From contig NC_052511.1 of the NCBI RefSeq assembly GCF_014356525.2, positions 35,183,121-35,247,120 on the forward strand: a DNA stretch of 64,000 nucleotides, given 5' to 3'. Origin of the DNA: Nilaparvata lugens. Its lineage: Eukaryota; Arthropoda; Insecta; Hemiptera; Delphacidae. How positions within the stretch are numbered: the stretch's first letter is position 1; every line of letters begins with the position of its first letter. Below, piece by piece: positions 11,079-23,304 of this stretch. A program made the translations under genes and the position numbers. Under the pieces are notes generated by a model. It was given only the letters and a program-made list of their open reading frames with translations, was not told the origin of the DNA and did no database searches.

Positions 11079-12361
11079 GTCTGAAGTAATTTTGACTATG
11101 ATACAGTCACTTGTAATACAACGGAAAATTACATTTTGGAAACCAAACTAAAATAGTTACTCTACCGATTAATGATTGCACAGCAGATAATTAGGAGACT
11201 AGAAAATAAGAGTTAAGTGGAATTATCGATTCTGAGCTAGGATAATAGCTTTCAAATTATTATAAGCGCTACAGTGATTGCTCTAGTTCCTCCTAGTCCC
11301 CCTTTATGAATTACACGCACCTAGCTATTCAGACCAGAGAGAATAGAACTACATTCTTGATTTTATTCTCTCCGATTATAGCATAGGAAGCATACTACAA
11401 TAATTATTGTACATATCATAGTTTATCACTATAATTATTTCATAATGTGCAGTTTGCACAGTGCCAGTTTGCCTCCCCCTCCAACTTTGGGCTCCCCTGA
11501 ATTTGACACATCATTACAATTTTCAAGATAGATTAAGGTTTCATGAGAATGAAATATCTTATTGAGAAGAAGGAGAAGAAGAGAACGAGGAAGAAGAAGA
11601 AGAAGAAGAAGAAGAAGAAGAAGAAGAAGAAGAAGAAGAAGAAGAAGAAGAAGAAGAAGAAGAAGAAGAAGAAGAAGAAGAAGAAGAAGAAGAAGAAGAA
11701 GAAGAAGAAGAAGAAGAAGAAGAAGAAGAAGAAGAAGAAAAAGGAGAAGATGAAGAAGAATAATAACAAGAACAAGAAGATGACTTGCATCTTAATCAAA
11801 ATATTGATTGATATCCTCTACAGCTTTTCAAAATAGTCAGTACATCATATCATAAAAAGCTACAATAAAGCGACCTCAACTGCTGGCTAAACATCCGTTC
11901 ACGCCAGATATTTTTGTTACATAATTTTTTCAAATGACCTGTTAACATTTTTACAAAGATACTCGCCACGATTATGAAATGAAACGATATTATTAATTAC
12001 GTCTCTTTTGTTATTCTGATACTGTAGTTCATCATTCGCGTTGTGATAGGTTTTTATGGCATAGTATGGGAGCAAAAAATAGTCATCCATCACTTTAGTG
12101 ACCACTGATAGTAGCTTATCACAGTTTTTCATTCATCAAAATTAATTGAATCAATGTGAGTGATTACATGCGTATTAGTTTCAATAATAGGATTTACGTT
12201 TGTTTATTTACTTCCTAGAGGATTTTTAAATATCCAGGACTTGTGATAGTAGGTTAGTTATGGTTTTACGAATTTTTAGCACAATGTATTATCTCTTAGT
12301 GCCGTATTTTGAAACGATTCACAGGGACTAACAAGCTGAATCAGTTTATGGTTGGAACTTA
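11079..12361. repeat. 1.3 kb dispersed duplication, copy 2
   Basis: Direct copy of 6727-7999, with a longer uninterrupted (GAA)n core and a few short insertions, such as an extra AGGAAGCATA near 11385. Confidence 0.85.
11590..11765. repeat. (GAA)n microsatellite
   Basis: Almost pure AAG/GAA triplets for about 170 bp, the counterpart of 7230-7391 but with fewer interruptions. Confidence 0.95.
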
Positions 12362-12705
12362 TTTCATACCTAGGAGGGCGAAGTTAGGGCGCAGTCGGCC
12401 CTCTCTTACACTTAACCCTCAAATGGTAGACAGTTGGAGACTATAATGGACTTAGTGCCGGTTGTTCAACAGCCGGTTAAATTTAACCTAATATAACCTA
12501 ACCTAACCTAACCATGATTAATTCTACGAGAACAAATCAGAGAAGGCGTTTTTGAAAAGACACAGTTAGACGAAGAATAGAATGACTGCCTTCATTTCAT
12601 ACCTAGGAGGGCGAAGGTAGGGCGCAGTCGGCCCTCTCTTACACTTAACCCTCAAATGATAGACACTTGGAGACTATAATGGTCTTAGTGCCGGTTGCAC
12701 AACAG
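12362..12705. repeat. Two direct repeats of about 105 bp with interstitial CCTAA units
   Basis: The block beginning TTCATACCTAGGAGGGCGAA occurs at about 12362 and 12596 and runs to TTAGTGCCGGTTG in both. Between them, at about 12487-12513, lie four CCTAA-type units (CCTAATATAACCTAACCTAA, then CCTAACC). That is the insect telomere repeat in interstitial position. A half-copy of the palindromic MITE at 12689 surrounds it. Confidence 0.7.
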
Positions 12706-12840
12706 CCGGTTAAATTTTAACCGTGATTAATTCTACGAGAACCAATCAGAGAAGCCGTCTTTTCAAAACCGCCTTCTCTGTTTGTTTCTCGTGAAATTAA
12801 TCACGGTCAAAATTCAACCGGTTGTTGTGCAACCGGGCCA
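12689..12840. mobile_element. Palindromic MITE, GCCGGTTGCACAAC ends
   Basis: The element starts GTGCCGGTTGCACAACAGCC and ends with its near reverse complement GGTTGTTGTGCAACCGGGCC. The arms continue through TTAAATTTTAACCGTGATTA into ACCAATCAGAGAAG. Nearly the whole 150 bp folds on itself. A second complete copy is at 23305-23458. Confidence 0.8.
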
Positions 12841-12957
12841 TAGGATGGTAATTTCTCATTACACGACAATCATGTTCGCTTCCTTAAGGCCTACCGTGTC
12901 ATTTGGGACACCTCTAGAAAAGGACCCAGCAGTTTCTTTTCCAAATGATCTTTAGTG

Positions 12958-13040
12958 AGATTCACTTTAGCTGTCAGTATTTCTAATAGCAAACATCAAT
13001 GCTTCCCATTCAATCAATGCTGACAGTTTGAAGTGAATCC
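12958..13040. repeat. Single hairpin repeat unit
   Basis: GATTCACTTTAGCTGTCAGT on the left and CAATGCTGACAGTTTGAAGT on the right. Same family as the cluster at 4391. Confidence 0.6.
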
Positions 13041-15537
13041 TACCATAGACCTACTTATACTCAGGATGCTGAGTCTAATGAGTCTACGCTTATGAATGGT
13101 TCAGTGCCTACCTGATACTAATTTTACCAGTGCATCCTAGTTCTATCTGTAATGTTTTTGATCTACTACCCTACTTCCGGAGGGAGATGGAAGTACGTGG
13201 AAAGATCAGATGGGAGCCCTTCTCATACCTGTAGGTTCTATAGCGACCAGGTGTCTTTTAAAACATCACCCTTCTTGAAATTTAGTAGATCGAAAAAAAA
13301 TAGTATCACCCGTCTTGGAATTTAGTACATCAAGATGGGAATAGTATTAGTATTACCCGTCTTGAAATAAAGTAGAAAGTTGATAAAAAAGAAATAGTAG
13401 ACAAGAATAACAGTACAGAAACTGCAAGACCGACTGAGTAAAGAAAGCACAAGACCTTGATGAGATGGGTGACCGGTGAGAAATAAAATTCAATTATCTG
13501 ACTAACCATTGTTTCCAGGTGGTTCGGAACTCACCATCAACAGTAGGTATTGAAATGTTCACAAAAAATGCAATCGATAAGATAGAACTAGGTACCTGAA
13601 AGTGTATTTCAACCAACAAAAACTTCACAAATATCATCATAGTTACTGGAAATTTAAGGAGAAGAGGTGACAAGGGGTTGATGATTCTTAAAAAAATAAT
13701 ATTGATTTGGTGAAATTTTTCCATTATAAGTTCAAAGAATTCATAAATTTGTCATTATATTTGAGTGGAGATGTACACGAAACTGGATTATACCTTGCCT
13801 GAAATACGAGGTGGATTACTATGAAAAAATACAAATAATTCATATTTCCAGATAAAAAATAATTTTGATAATCGATTAAAGGTACACTTAAATCAGAGAT
13901 GACAGAAATAAAAATATAATTTTCTTTATGCTTAAACTGGAGGAATCCCAGAATACCTCATGCAACTGATGTACTCCTGTATGCCAAAACATTCAAACAC
14001 TATTGTAAGAATATGATATAAGAAAATCTATTATTTGATATTAAAAATATTGCATTATTCTTCTGATAAAATTATGGTACTTACTAGTCAGTTTCATCCT
14101 GCTGACCGTTGGACGATGAATTATACTTCGACATTTTTTTTTTTGGAGCTGATTACGAATTTCAACAAACAAAAACTACCCCTTCCTATCAAAAATTTCA
14201 CACTTTTCCGAAATTTTACACCTTTTGGGACCTTAAAACACTATTCAACCGCTAAAATATTAATTTTATGAGCTGGTAACGTACAAACAAACTCTTACAG
14301 TATCACAATTTTGAAATGTTTGGACAATTTCAATGGAATTTATAGCTAGATTGTTTGGATCAATGTACACTGCGAGTTCCCTACCACTACGTGCTTACTA
14401 GACGGCTTGCAGACGAGAACTGAACTGGTTGGAAAAGAGGGTTGGTGAGGCGAACAATGCCAGCAGTGCTGCCAGCTTGACGGTGGAAATTTCCCTGCGG
14501 CGAGGGAACTTTTCCCCGTGAGAGAATCGGGCTCGCACAAGAGATGCTAGTAGGGCTGTCAACTTGACGACGGTAATTTCCCGGCGCTGAGGAAAATTTT
14601 CTCAGTGGCTTTTCCGGTGTTATGGAAACTACTGGGACCTAGTCAAACAGTTGGGAAGCTTTTGTAGTATGCAAATCTGGACTGATGTTTTGGGGAAGTG
14701 TGAGATGAGCGTTCAGATTTCTTCCTTCATCATTAATATTACTGAAATAACAGAGTTCAATTATCTATAAGTGACAGGAAGTATAGTTATTGGAATTTTC
14801 ATGTGAGGAAGAAATACTGGTCTGAAATCATATCATGATAGAATAATTGATAAAGGAATAAATTTATCAATATTGATGATTCACATTCCACCTTTCTTTC
14901 CATTAATATTTCATAGTGAGGTGCAATATTCTAAAACCGATATTAGAATAGTAGTAACATGAATATGTTTATTCAGATAGAAATAAAGCTCTATTAAATC
15001 ATACAATTGGAAATAAACAATCTAAATATATATAGAAGATTAATTAGTTTGAATAAAATGCCATTTTTTATCACTATGGCGGAGGTAGAATTAAGTAAAC
15101 CATAATATTTGAGAAATGTCACAGAGGTGGTCTGGTGTTTAATACATGTACAGAGAGCTAGAAGAAAATTTATCCCAAACAAAATTACAGAAAAATTCAA
15201 TCAATCAATTAATCTTAAAAGTGAAGATCATCATGGGTTGAATTTGGACCTACTCTTTTTCTATATAAATCAATTCTTCGAATACTGTTTCGCCATCATA
15301 TTCTGATTTTTGAAATGTTGTTCCATCACAGACTAGACAATTCAATCACTACACAAAATTGATAAGTCACATGTCATAACACGAGAAAGATAAACAAAAA
15401 TGTCAATTCCAACAATTTTAGTTCAACTTAAGATAGTTACATAATAAAACTAGCACGTGATTTTTTTATCCAATCAACGATTTTTTTCTCAAAATTAATT
15501 GCATCAGTAATGTGTTCTATATAACCTTTACAATTTA
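13041..15537. other. 2.5 kb without a recognised gene
   Basis: Mostly AT-rich. A short imperfect repeat of TAGTATCACCCGTCTTG-like blocks lies at 13260-13370. A GC-richer segment at 14400-14640 contains a diverged direct repeat of about 100 bp (AGCTTGACGGTGGAAATTTCC against AACTTGACGACGGTAATTTCC-like). Open frames of 60-78 codons here show no recognisable protein content. Confidence 0.4.
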
Positions 15538-15890
15538 GGGCCGGTTTCCGAGCTCAGGATTTTGGCTAAGTTCTAGACTTTAAACAGCTGGAGTCAGTAA
15601 ATTAGCTTTCCAAAACGGGTCGTAGGTAGTCGCAGTATTTATTTTCTCATTTCTATAATTGGAAACGTTTTTCTTTGACGGAATCAAACATTTCTAAATA
15701 ATTCAAAAAAGCTGAAACTTTACAGTATTTTCTCTTTATTTTATTTTGTGTTCAATTTTCTAGTTTTTCGAAATTTAATTCAAACGTGACTTTGACTATG
15801 ACTACGACTACGCCCCGTTTCGGAAAGCAAATTTTCTAACTCCAGCTGTTTAAAGTCTAGAACTAAAATCCCGAGCTCGGAAATCGGCCC
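15538..15890. mobile_element. MITE with long inverted repeats and TA flanks
   Basis: It begins GGGCCGGTTTCCGAGCTC and ends GAGCTCGGAAATCGGCCC, with arms continuing through TCTAGACTTTAAACAGCTGG for about 85 bp. Both sides carry the dinucleotide TA, consistent with a TA target duplication. There is no open frame. Confidence 0.8.
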
Positions 15891-16460
15891 TAAATGTTCT
15901 ATAGGACTCTCTTTATAGTGTGAGAACTGATATAGAAAAAATTATCCTTGAAGCAACAAAATATCAAATTAATTCACTTTGACTCTCACCATTGGAATAT
16001 CATTGGTAGAACTTTGGTTTGCATTTTGATTCAGTATCAGATAATATTGAATCATTTGATAATATTGTATCATGACAATTGTCAATAAATTAAGTGGATG
16101 AATAGATGTTTGTAATTTACTGGTATGGAGAGTTGCAATTGAAGTCATAACTTCTTTCAACTGGTACATTATTTGAACAACAAAATCAAACTGTTTCCTT
16201 ACAATGTTCCACTATCTGCCGTAATCCAAATAAAAACTATATGTATATCATAATATTATCCTGAATAAAAATATTATAGATATTGTGAAACCACAGAGCC
16301 GGTATCTTGATTTTTAATGAACCTGTGGTTTGACAAAATCTTTTAGTTTTTCTCATTCAGTATGGATAACAAAGTCACCGTCACAATTACTCGGAACGTA
16401 TTATAATTATTTATTCTCGAAATTTCATTCAGATGATCATTGTAATCAACTTGTATGAAA
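15891..16460. other. AT-rich non-coding stretch
   Basis: I see no gene or repeat signature here. Confidence 0.4.
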
Positions 16461-17116
16461 AAATCTGGTGTGGCGCACTCACACAACTTTCCTTGCCGTT
16501 ATGAAAATTGATCACCTGACGCTAGTGTTCCCGCGCATCTCAAGTCTACTATTCAAATATTTGAGCCAGCTGGTGACAGGGCAATAACGCTGGAGACACA
16601 CATGAGGTCTGCTATCTCTTCATAGTGAATGATTTAATAGAATCAACAATAATTTGCAATTGAATAGTCACATTTTCTCGAATTTAAAGCATATTTTCAA
16701 TTTTAGGTGAAAATGTTACTGAACATTAATTGTACAGATTTTCATGCTCAATCTACTCCACTTGATTTTTTTCGTTTCAATTGTATCTGAAGCCTGATAA
16801 TTGGGAATCTATCTGCATTGATGGGGCGAAGCTCCTGAAATTTTTACAGATATGGGACTTGTGGCAGTTGATAGAGCTTATCGATGACTATTTTAGGTAT
16901 GAATTCGATCAAAATCTTTGGAGCCGTTTTCGAGAAAATTGCAAAAAACCCTGTTTTTGACAACATTTTCGCCATTTTAGCCGCCATTTTGAATTGCATC
17001 AGATCGAAATTGTTCGTGTCGGATACTTATATCGTAAGGACCTCAAGTTCCAAATTCCAAGTCATTCCGTTAATTGGGAGATGAGATATCGTGTACACAG
17101 ACGCACATACACTCAT

Positions 17117-17147
<31 letters not shown>

Positions 17148-17284
17148 CAGACCAATACCCAAAAACCACTTTTTCGGACTCAGGGGACCTTGAAACGTAT
17201 AGAAATTTAGAAATTGGGGTACCTTAATTTTTTTCGGAAAGCAATACTTTCCTTACCTATGGTAATAGGGCAAGGAAAGTAAAA
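16461..17284 (+). mobile_element. CTGGTGTGGCGC family repeat, copy B
   Basis: The best full-length match to copy A, with the same start and with end GGGCAAGGAAAGT. A longer (CA)n stretch near 17110-17150 accounts for a Thr/His-rich open frame. Confidence 0.75.
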
Positions 17285-17309
17285 TTCAATCCAATTAATA
17301 ACATCTACA

Positions 17310-17400
17310 GTGAGATCAACTTTCAACTGTCAGAGCTCCCCATAAACACCCCTAACACTCCCTATTCAATAAATGCCGACATTTTAAAGTTGATATCACT
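17310..17400. repeat. Single hairpin repeat unit
   Basis: GATCAACTTTCAACTGTCAG on the left and AATGCCGACATTTTAAAGTT on the right. A diverged member of the hairpin family. Confidence 0.5.
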
Positions 17401-17749
17401 ATCAATTGCTACAAAAAATCATAAACAAAACCAACCATCCAATTTACCTAATACATCAGAGTACGGTACGCTAACAGAGTTTGATATCTTAATTAGCTCT
17501 CATAATAATTAATTGACACCCCCTCAATTGTGTCGAATCAATCGACCTGCATATTCCTCCCCTCCTACACCCCCCTCAATCACACAGGTTCAAGGTAATC
17601 CAATTTTAACCCAGTTAGTATTGAGGTTTTCGCATTTGATTATATTACCGAAGGTCCTCACGCAAGTTCGAGTCTATAAAGTCTCCTCATGCTTCTAAAA
17701 TTCCCCCACTGCGGTGGGCCAATAATTCGGACACAGCTGTGAGCACTCG

Positions 17750-17920
17750 AAAGAGACAGAGAGATTGAAAGAGGGATAGAGAGAGAGAAACTGACAGAAA
17801 GAGAGCGAGTGATAGAGAGACTGACAGATATAGAGAGAGCGCGAGGGAGAGAGAGAGAGACTGACAGATATAGAGAGAGCGTGAGGGAGAGAGAGAGAGT
17901 GTGTGAGAGAAAGAGAGAAT
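17750..17920. repeat. (GA)n-rich simple sequence
   Basis: Runs of AGAGAGAG with repeated CTGACAGATATAGAGAGAGC blocks, just before the minisatellite. Confidence 0.85.
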
Positions 17921-18071
17921 GATTTGGCTACAGTTATCTCTGCTGTGTGAAGTAACGTGCTGGGAAAATCAATTTGTTACAAGTGTGTTGGACTGGCGAC
18001 TGACGATTTTCACAGTTGTAATGCGCCTGCGTGGTCACCCTTCCAACTGCGCACACACTCGGAGAGATTGA

Positions 18072-18985
18072 GTTGCTGGCGAAATGAAACCTGTGTGATT
18101 GTATGAAGGGGTGCACATGTGGGAGATTATCTAGTTGCCGGTGATATGAAACCTGTGTGATTTCATGAAGGGGTGCACATTACGGAGATCATTTAGTTGC
18201 CGTCGAAAGGAAACTTTTGTGATTCTATGAAGGGGAGCACGCACATGAGGGAGACTATCTAGTTGCCGGTGATATGAAGCTTGTGTGATTTTGTTGAGGG
18301 GTGCACATTTGGGAGATTATACAGTTGCCGGTGATATGAAACTTGTGTGGTTCCATGTAGCGGTGCATATTGGGGAGATTATTTAGTTGCCGGTGATATG
18401 AAACCTGTGTGATTTTGTGGAGGGGTGTATATGAGGATGATTATTTAGTTGCCGGTGATATGAAACTTGTGTGATTTCATGTAGGGTTGCACATGTGGGA
18501 GACTATTTAGGTGCCGGTGATATGAAGCCTGTGTTATCCTATGCAGGGGTACACATGTGGAAGATTATTTAGTTGCCGGTGATATGAAACCTGTGTGATT
18601 CTATGAAGGGGTGCACATGTGGGTGATTATTTAGTTGCCGGTGGAATGAAGCCTGTGTTATCCTATGCAGAAGTACACATTAGAGAAATTATTAAGTTGC
18701 CGGTGATAAGAAGCCTGTGTTATCTTATGCAGGGATACACATGTGGGTGATTATTTAGTTGCCGGTGGAATGAAGCCTGTGTTATCCTATGCAGAAGTAC
18801 ACATTAGAGAAATTATTAAGTTGCCGGTGATAAGAAGCCTGTGTTATCTTATGCAGGGATACACATGTGGGAGATTATTTAGTTGCCGGTGATATGATAC
18901 TTGTGTGATTTCATGTGATTGCACATACTGGAGACTATTGAGTTGCCAGCGGTATGGAACTTGTGATTTCTCATCTAAGGTCACA
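18072..18985. repeat. 62-bp minisatellite, about 14.5 units
   Basis: Each unit begins GTTGCCGGTGATATGAAAC and continues through CTGTGTGATT, GGGGTGCACATGTG and GATTATTTA. Units near 18630-18877 form a higher-order pair: two alternating variants (one with GCAGAAGTACACATTAGAG) are repeated as a 124-bp block. Edge units at 18196 and 18940 are most diverged, as is usual for arrays that homogenise from the middle. Confidence 0.95.
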
Positions 18986-19506
18986 AACTTATGTTGGAGA
19001 GATTTAAAGAGTTGTTACAGAACAACCACAGAATACAATTAATATAATGCTGTATTTATAATGCTGTATTCATAAATATGATGCTGTATTTGTAATCTGT
19101 GGAACAACTATGATTATATGGATTGGTTCAAACACAAGGGTCAATTGAGTTCCCGTAAATAAAAATGGTATAGAAAAAGTAAATTAACTGTTCGAGAGAT
19201 CTCATCACAAAATGTAGGCTACTTACCAATAAATAGCAATGAAGTACGATATAAATACCGCCGATTGCACGTACGTAAATTAAATTTAACCGTGATTAAG
19301 CGGTTAACAGTTCAATGACATAATTTATCAGCGTTCCATTGCGAATGGATTTAATAGACGTACGTAGGAGGAACCATCAAATCCATAAGGGTACCATTGA
19401 ACATAATCTTATTAATTCATTCTTTCATTACAATAAAATGCTAAGAAGCTCGAAGTCAATAATTTCAAAAACCTATTATAAGAAGCAATCAAGAATCCTA
19501 TTTCTA
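18986..19506. other. AT-rich non-coding stretch
   Basis: A short ATGCTGTATT-type repetition at 19045-19095, otherwise nothing recognised. Confidence 0.4.
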
Positions 19507-19898
19507 TAGTGAGGTCCACGTTATAATGGAAGTGTTTGATTAGCAATGGTTCTACTATTACTATTGCTACTGCTATCCTTGTCTATCATTCAACAAAGCG
19601 GATAGTGCTATCTCTTTCTCGATTTTCTCTGTTGCCAGATCGTCTTTTAACAATGTAGAATTAATTATTAAGTAACAAAATATTTCATCTTTATCATGAA
19701 AATTCATTATGAAATTATTGAAAAATATAATATTTTGCTTAATAAAATATAATTGATTATTTTAAACGAGAATGAACAATGAATATTACATCAATAAAAA
19801 TATCAGCTACTGTCTATAGGAGGCATTGACAAGACAGATGATCGGCAACGTTGTTCTCCTATCTTTCTCCACTGCTATTATAATGTGGACCTCACCAT
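19507..19898. mobile_element. MITE, ATAGTGAGGTCCACG ends, copy 1
   Basis: ATAGTGAGGTCCACGTTATA opens the element and the near reverse complement TATAATGTGGACCTCACCAT closes it, with TA on both flanks. Internal landmarks are GATAGTGCTATCTCTTTCTC and GGCAACGTTGTTCTCC. Three related copies lie at 23718, 24010 and 37038. Confidence 0.75.
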
Positions 19899-20611
19899 AT
19901 ATTGAATCACAGAATAGTGAATTTCTAAAACCCTACTCAAAACTTCATTATTTCGAATAAACAATCAAGAACACTATTTTTCGAACACATAATAATATTC
20001 CATTTTGTAGCCTCTACTTCAAACTACTAATTTTCAACAAAGTAATGGATCTCAACTTAATCACCATCTCTCTCACTCAGCAATTTAGCCATCTAGAGCT
20101 TTACTCTCCACCAAATTGCAAAATCCACTTCATCCCTCAAACACTCCTCTCCCAGCCGGCAAGAGATCGGTGAGAGAGTGATAGAACGAGAGAGAAAAGA
20201 GAGAGAGTGAGAGAGACTGAGTCGGTAAGAGATCCTCTATTTGCCATCTAAAAGATCAAGAGGATAAGAACGCTCGGCTCGCTTGATGAGTCAAATTATC
20301 CATCGATTTGACTTGTGATGGATCAAGTTGGGATCGAACAGTTGGTCAAATTGCTTTCTCTAACGCAGAGATAAGACACTGGTGATCGACTTGCCCCAGA
20401 GATAAGTATCAACAGACTAAGGGGCAATTTGTAATCGTAGAAGATACTTCATGGACCGAATTCACCGAAACGAAAGCTTGAATATTATAAGCTGATCAAA
20501 CCAAATTGCTACCTTATTTATTGAATGATATAAATATGAACGTCAATATTGAAGTTACCATTAATTTATAAACTTGGAAGGAATTTTAGGAACAACTGCT
20601 TGATCCACGTA
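19899..20611. other. Non-coding stretch with a GA-rich patch
   Basis: A GAGAGAGA patch at 20170-20230. No gene seen. Confidence 0.4.
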
Positions 20612-21362
20612 TAGTCCGGGCGCAAATGTCATGAATAAGGCACTTTTTTGTGACACGTGGTCATTTTTGGGTACCTAACAGCCGTGGAAGATGTCTCAAT
20701 TTCTTCGTTAGGTCTAGCATAATGAGGATCGTGATGATGATAAGTCGAAATCACAGGCAAACACCTCGGAAACAAGATGACCGCCAAAATTTTCAGAGTA
20801 ACATGAAAAAATCGATTTTAAATTTCTAGATTGTTATCTCATGCATATGAAGAAACGCACCAGAAACCGTGCAGGGTTTGCTTTGGAGGGCGCTGGAGAA
20901 CTCATTTCTTGACATACAGCGCATGAAGATATATAGTTCCAAAGTTGAAAAAACGCTCTAAATTTTATGGACGTAAAATTTCTCTGTATCTCTTGCACGA
21001 AAAAAGTTTTAATGGAATGAAATTTGAAAAAAATTGGAAAAATCGTTTTTGGGCTTTTGAAGGTTATAACTAGAAAATATGCGTTTCAGAGGAAAATTTT
21101 ATGAACAAAAATTGTAGAGAAAGATTTTAAAAATATTTTCGTCTGGAAAAACGGTTGAATATTTTAAAACGGTTATTGAAATGAAAGCAATATAGCAAAA
21201 CCCTGAAAATTTTGGCGGCCATCTTGTTTCCAAGGTGTTTGCCTGTGATTTCGACTTATCATCATCACGATCCTTATTATGCTAGACTTAACGAAGAAAT
21301 TGAGACATCTTCCACGGCTGTTACCCAAAAATGACCACGGAATGACATTTGCGCCTGGACTA
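20612..21362. mobile_element. 751-bp foldback element with about 190-bp inverted repeats
   Basis: The left end is TAGTCCGGGCGCAAATGTCA and the right end its near complement TGACATTTGCGCCTGGACTA. Matching arms continue through GATAAGTCGAAATCACAGGC and ACAAGATGACCGCCAAAATT. Identical GTA triplets at 20609-20611 and 21363-21365 look like a 3-bp target duplication. The 400-bp centre has no open frame. I infer a non-autonomous DNA transposon; the superfamily is undecided. Confidence 0.85.
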
Positions 21363-21526
21363 GTATTCTGCTGTCAAAAGCGTATGATGGATGACATGAA
21401 GCACCTTCTGATCGAATTTCAAATTCAAAAAAATCTGGATACAATACAATGTAACTTTACTAATCTCATCATTTTTCAACTAGGGCACATATTTTGAGAT
21501 GAACGTTCTTGTCTCACTTCTTTGAG

Positions 21527-21660
21527 TTTAGTGATTGAACTGTCGGTCCCTGCTGAAGTATGATAGTCGTAAGGCCCATTGACGGCTTAAATTATAAACT
21601 CAGGCGAGGTGGGACCTTTCTGCAAGGGACTGCCCACCAACAGAAGCTATACGAATTTAC
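21527..21660 (+). mobile_element. SINE body, headless copy
   Basis: Matches the body of the SINE at 49266-49512: AACTGTCGGTCCCTGCTGAAG, GTCGTAAGGCCCATTGACGG and the end CATACGAATTTA-like. The tRNA-derived head is missing, so this is a 5'-truncated insertion. Confidence 0.75.
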
Positions 21661-21914
21661 TAGTGATTTATAATATTGCTACTTTGTAGATTCAAAAGAA
21701 TTGAGAATATTATGTCAATTTAACAAGAATGATGAAAACAATAATAACGATAGGCTATATACAAGGAAAATAATTCTGAAGATTCAAGATAGGTAGGCTA
21801 CTTCTAGGCTGATGACAAACAACAAAAATAATAAGTAATAGAAACGCATAGTTTCTTCAAAAAAAATATTAATAATTGTTATGTTTTTCTATTCAGTAAT
21901 TGTTATTCTAATGA

Positions 21915-22570
21915 AAATCTGGTGTGGCGCACTCACACAACTTTCCTTGCCGTTATGAAAATTGATCACTTGACGTTAGTTTCCACGCGCATCTCAAGCC
22001 TACTATTGAAAGATCAGAGCCAGCTAGTGACAGGACAATAACGCTGGAGACACACGAGGTCTATTATCTCTTCATAGTAAATGATTTAATAGAATCAACA
22101 GTTTGCAATTGAATAATCACATTTCCTCGAATTCCGAGCTTATTTTCAATTTTAGGTGAAAATGTTACGAGACATTAATTGTAGAGATTTTCATGCTCAA
22201 TCTTTTCCACTTGAAATGTTTTGTTTAAATTGTATCTGAAGCCTGATAATTGGTATTCTAAAATGAAACTTTGCATAATTGAGGTGGAGCTCCTGGAATT
22301 TTTACAGATATGGGACTTGTGGCAGTTGATATAGCTTATCAATGACTATTCTAGGTGAGAATTTGATCAAAATCGTTGGAACCGTTTTCGAGAAAATCGC
22401 GAAAAACCCTGTTTTCGACAACATTTTCGCCCTTTCAGCCGCCATCTTGAATTGCATTTATCGAAATTGTTCGTGTCGAATCCATATATTGCAAGGACTT
22501 GAAGTTCCAAATTTCAAGTCATTCCGTTAATTGGGAGATGAGATATCGTGTATACAGACACACATACTTC
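21915..22570 (+). mobile_element. CTGGTGTGGCGC family repeat, copy C, truncated
   Basis: Same start and internal order as copies A and B, but it breaks off after GTGTATACAGACACACATAC and lacks the final 100-150 bp. Confidence 0.7.
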
Positions 22571-22849
22571 CCTTATCTCCCTTAAAACTTCTCAGGGAAT
22601 CTAGATCTTCCCTTATCTCTGGTACTGTACAATATAATGTTGAAAAATTCCGAATCAGGAAAAATCCAAGCTCTATCACGAAAACTACTTCAAGTTACCA
22701 GTTACATTCTGATTACTCTATGAACTCTATTAACAATACTTCTTAATCATATTCTACTGGGTCTTAGCACGGAGGAGAGAGAGCACATGTTTCCTTGTTC
22801 TGCTGTGGCCTTAGTAAGGAGTAGTATAGCCTATCTATCACAGAATTCT

Positions 22850-23155
22850 GACCGTAGGTGGCAGCACTTGTTGGATGGATGATTCACTCTCGACTCTCTC
22901 CTGATTGGACAACAGTTCCTAATCTAACTTGGAATGCCGCCAGAAGACAACAGCAGGAGTTGGGTCATATATTTCCAACTCCGCCTACTGTCTCCTGATT
23001 GGTCGACAGCTTGAAATGTTTATAATTCTAGACTCTGCCAATAGGTGGCAGCGTTTGCTGGGTCTCAAGTTCAAATACAAGAGTTCAACTCCGCCCACTC
23101 TATCCCAATTGGTTCACAGCTATTTTCTGGGTCATGAATCTAAATAGGTGAGTTT
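22850..23155. promoter_or_regulatory. Repeated CCAAT-box region, candidate promoter or repeat
   Basis: Three ATTGG boxes (near 22905, 22999 and 23108) come with repeated AACTCCGCC(C/T)AC and AGGTGGCAGC(A/G) motifs spaced about 100-187 bp apart. The stretch ends with AATAGGTGAGT, a possible splice donor. It could be a CCAAT-driven promoter or an old tandem duplication. No linked coding exon is visible. Confidence 0.25.
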
Positions 23156-23304
23156 ATTATTTACTATTTGAATTCATTAAGAGTCTCCAATATCTTCGTT
23201 TCGGAAAAGAAGAAAAACATAAGATTTTTATTAGGAATTGGTCATTGTTAATCCAGCCCTAAACAAAACTTCAAGCTACTACTAGATTCTAGATTCAATT
23301 CTTA

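Noticed and set aside
13494..13724. 76-codon minus-strand open frame with an internal acceptor and donor
   Set aside because: The splice-like sites would define only about 65 nt and the peptide matches nothing I know.
18072..18985. Regular repeat array resembling CRISPR spacing
   Set aside because: Whole 62-bp units are similar end to end, with no unique spacers between short repeats, and the genome is eukaryotic. It is a minisatellite.
21279..21497. 72-codon open frame
   Set aside because: It starts within the right arm of the 20612-21362 foldback element and has no recognised content.
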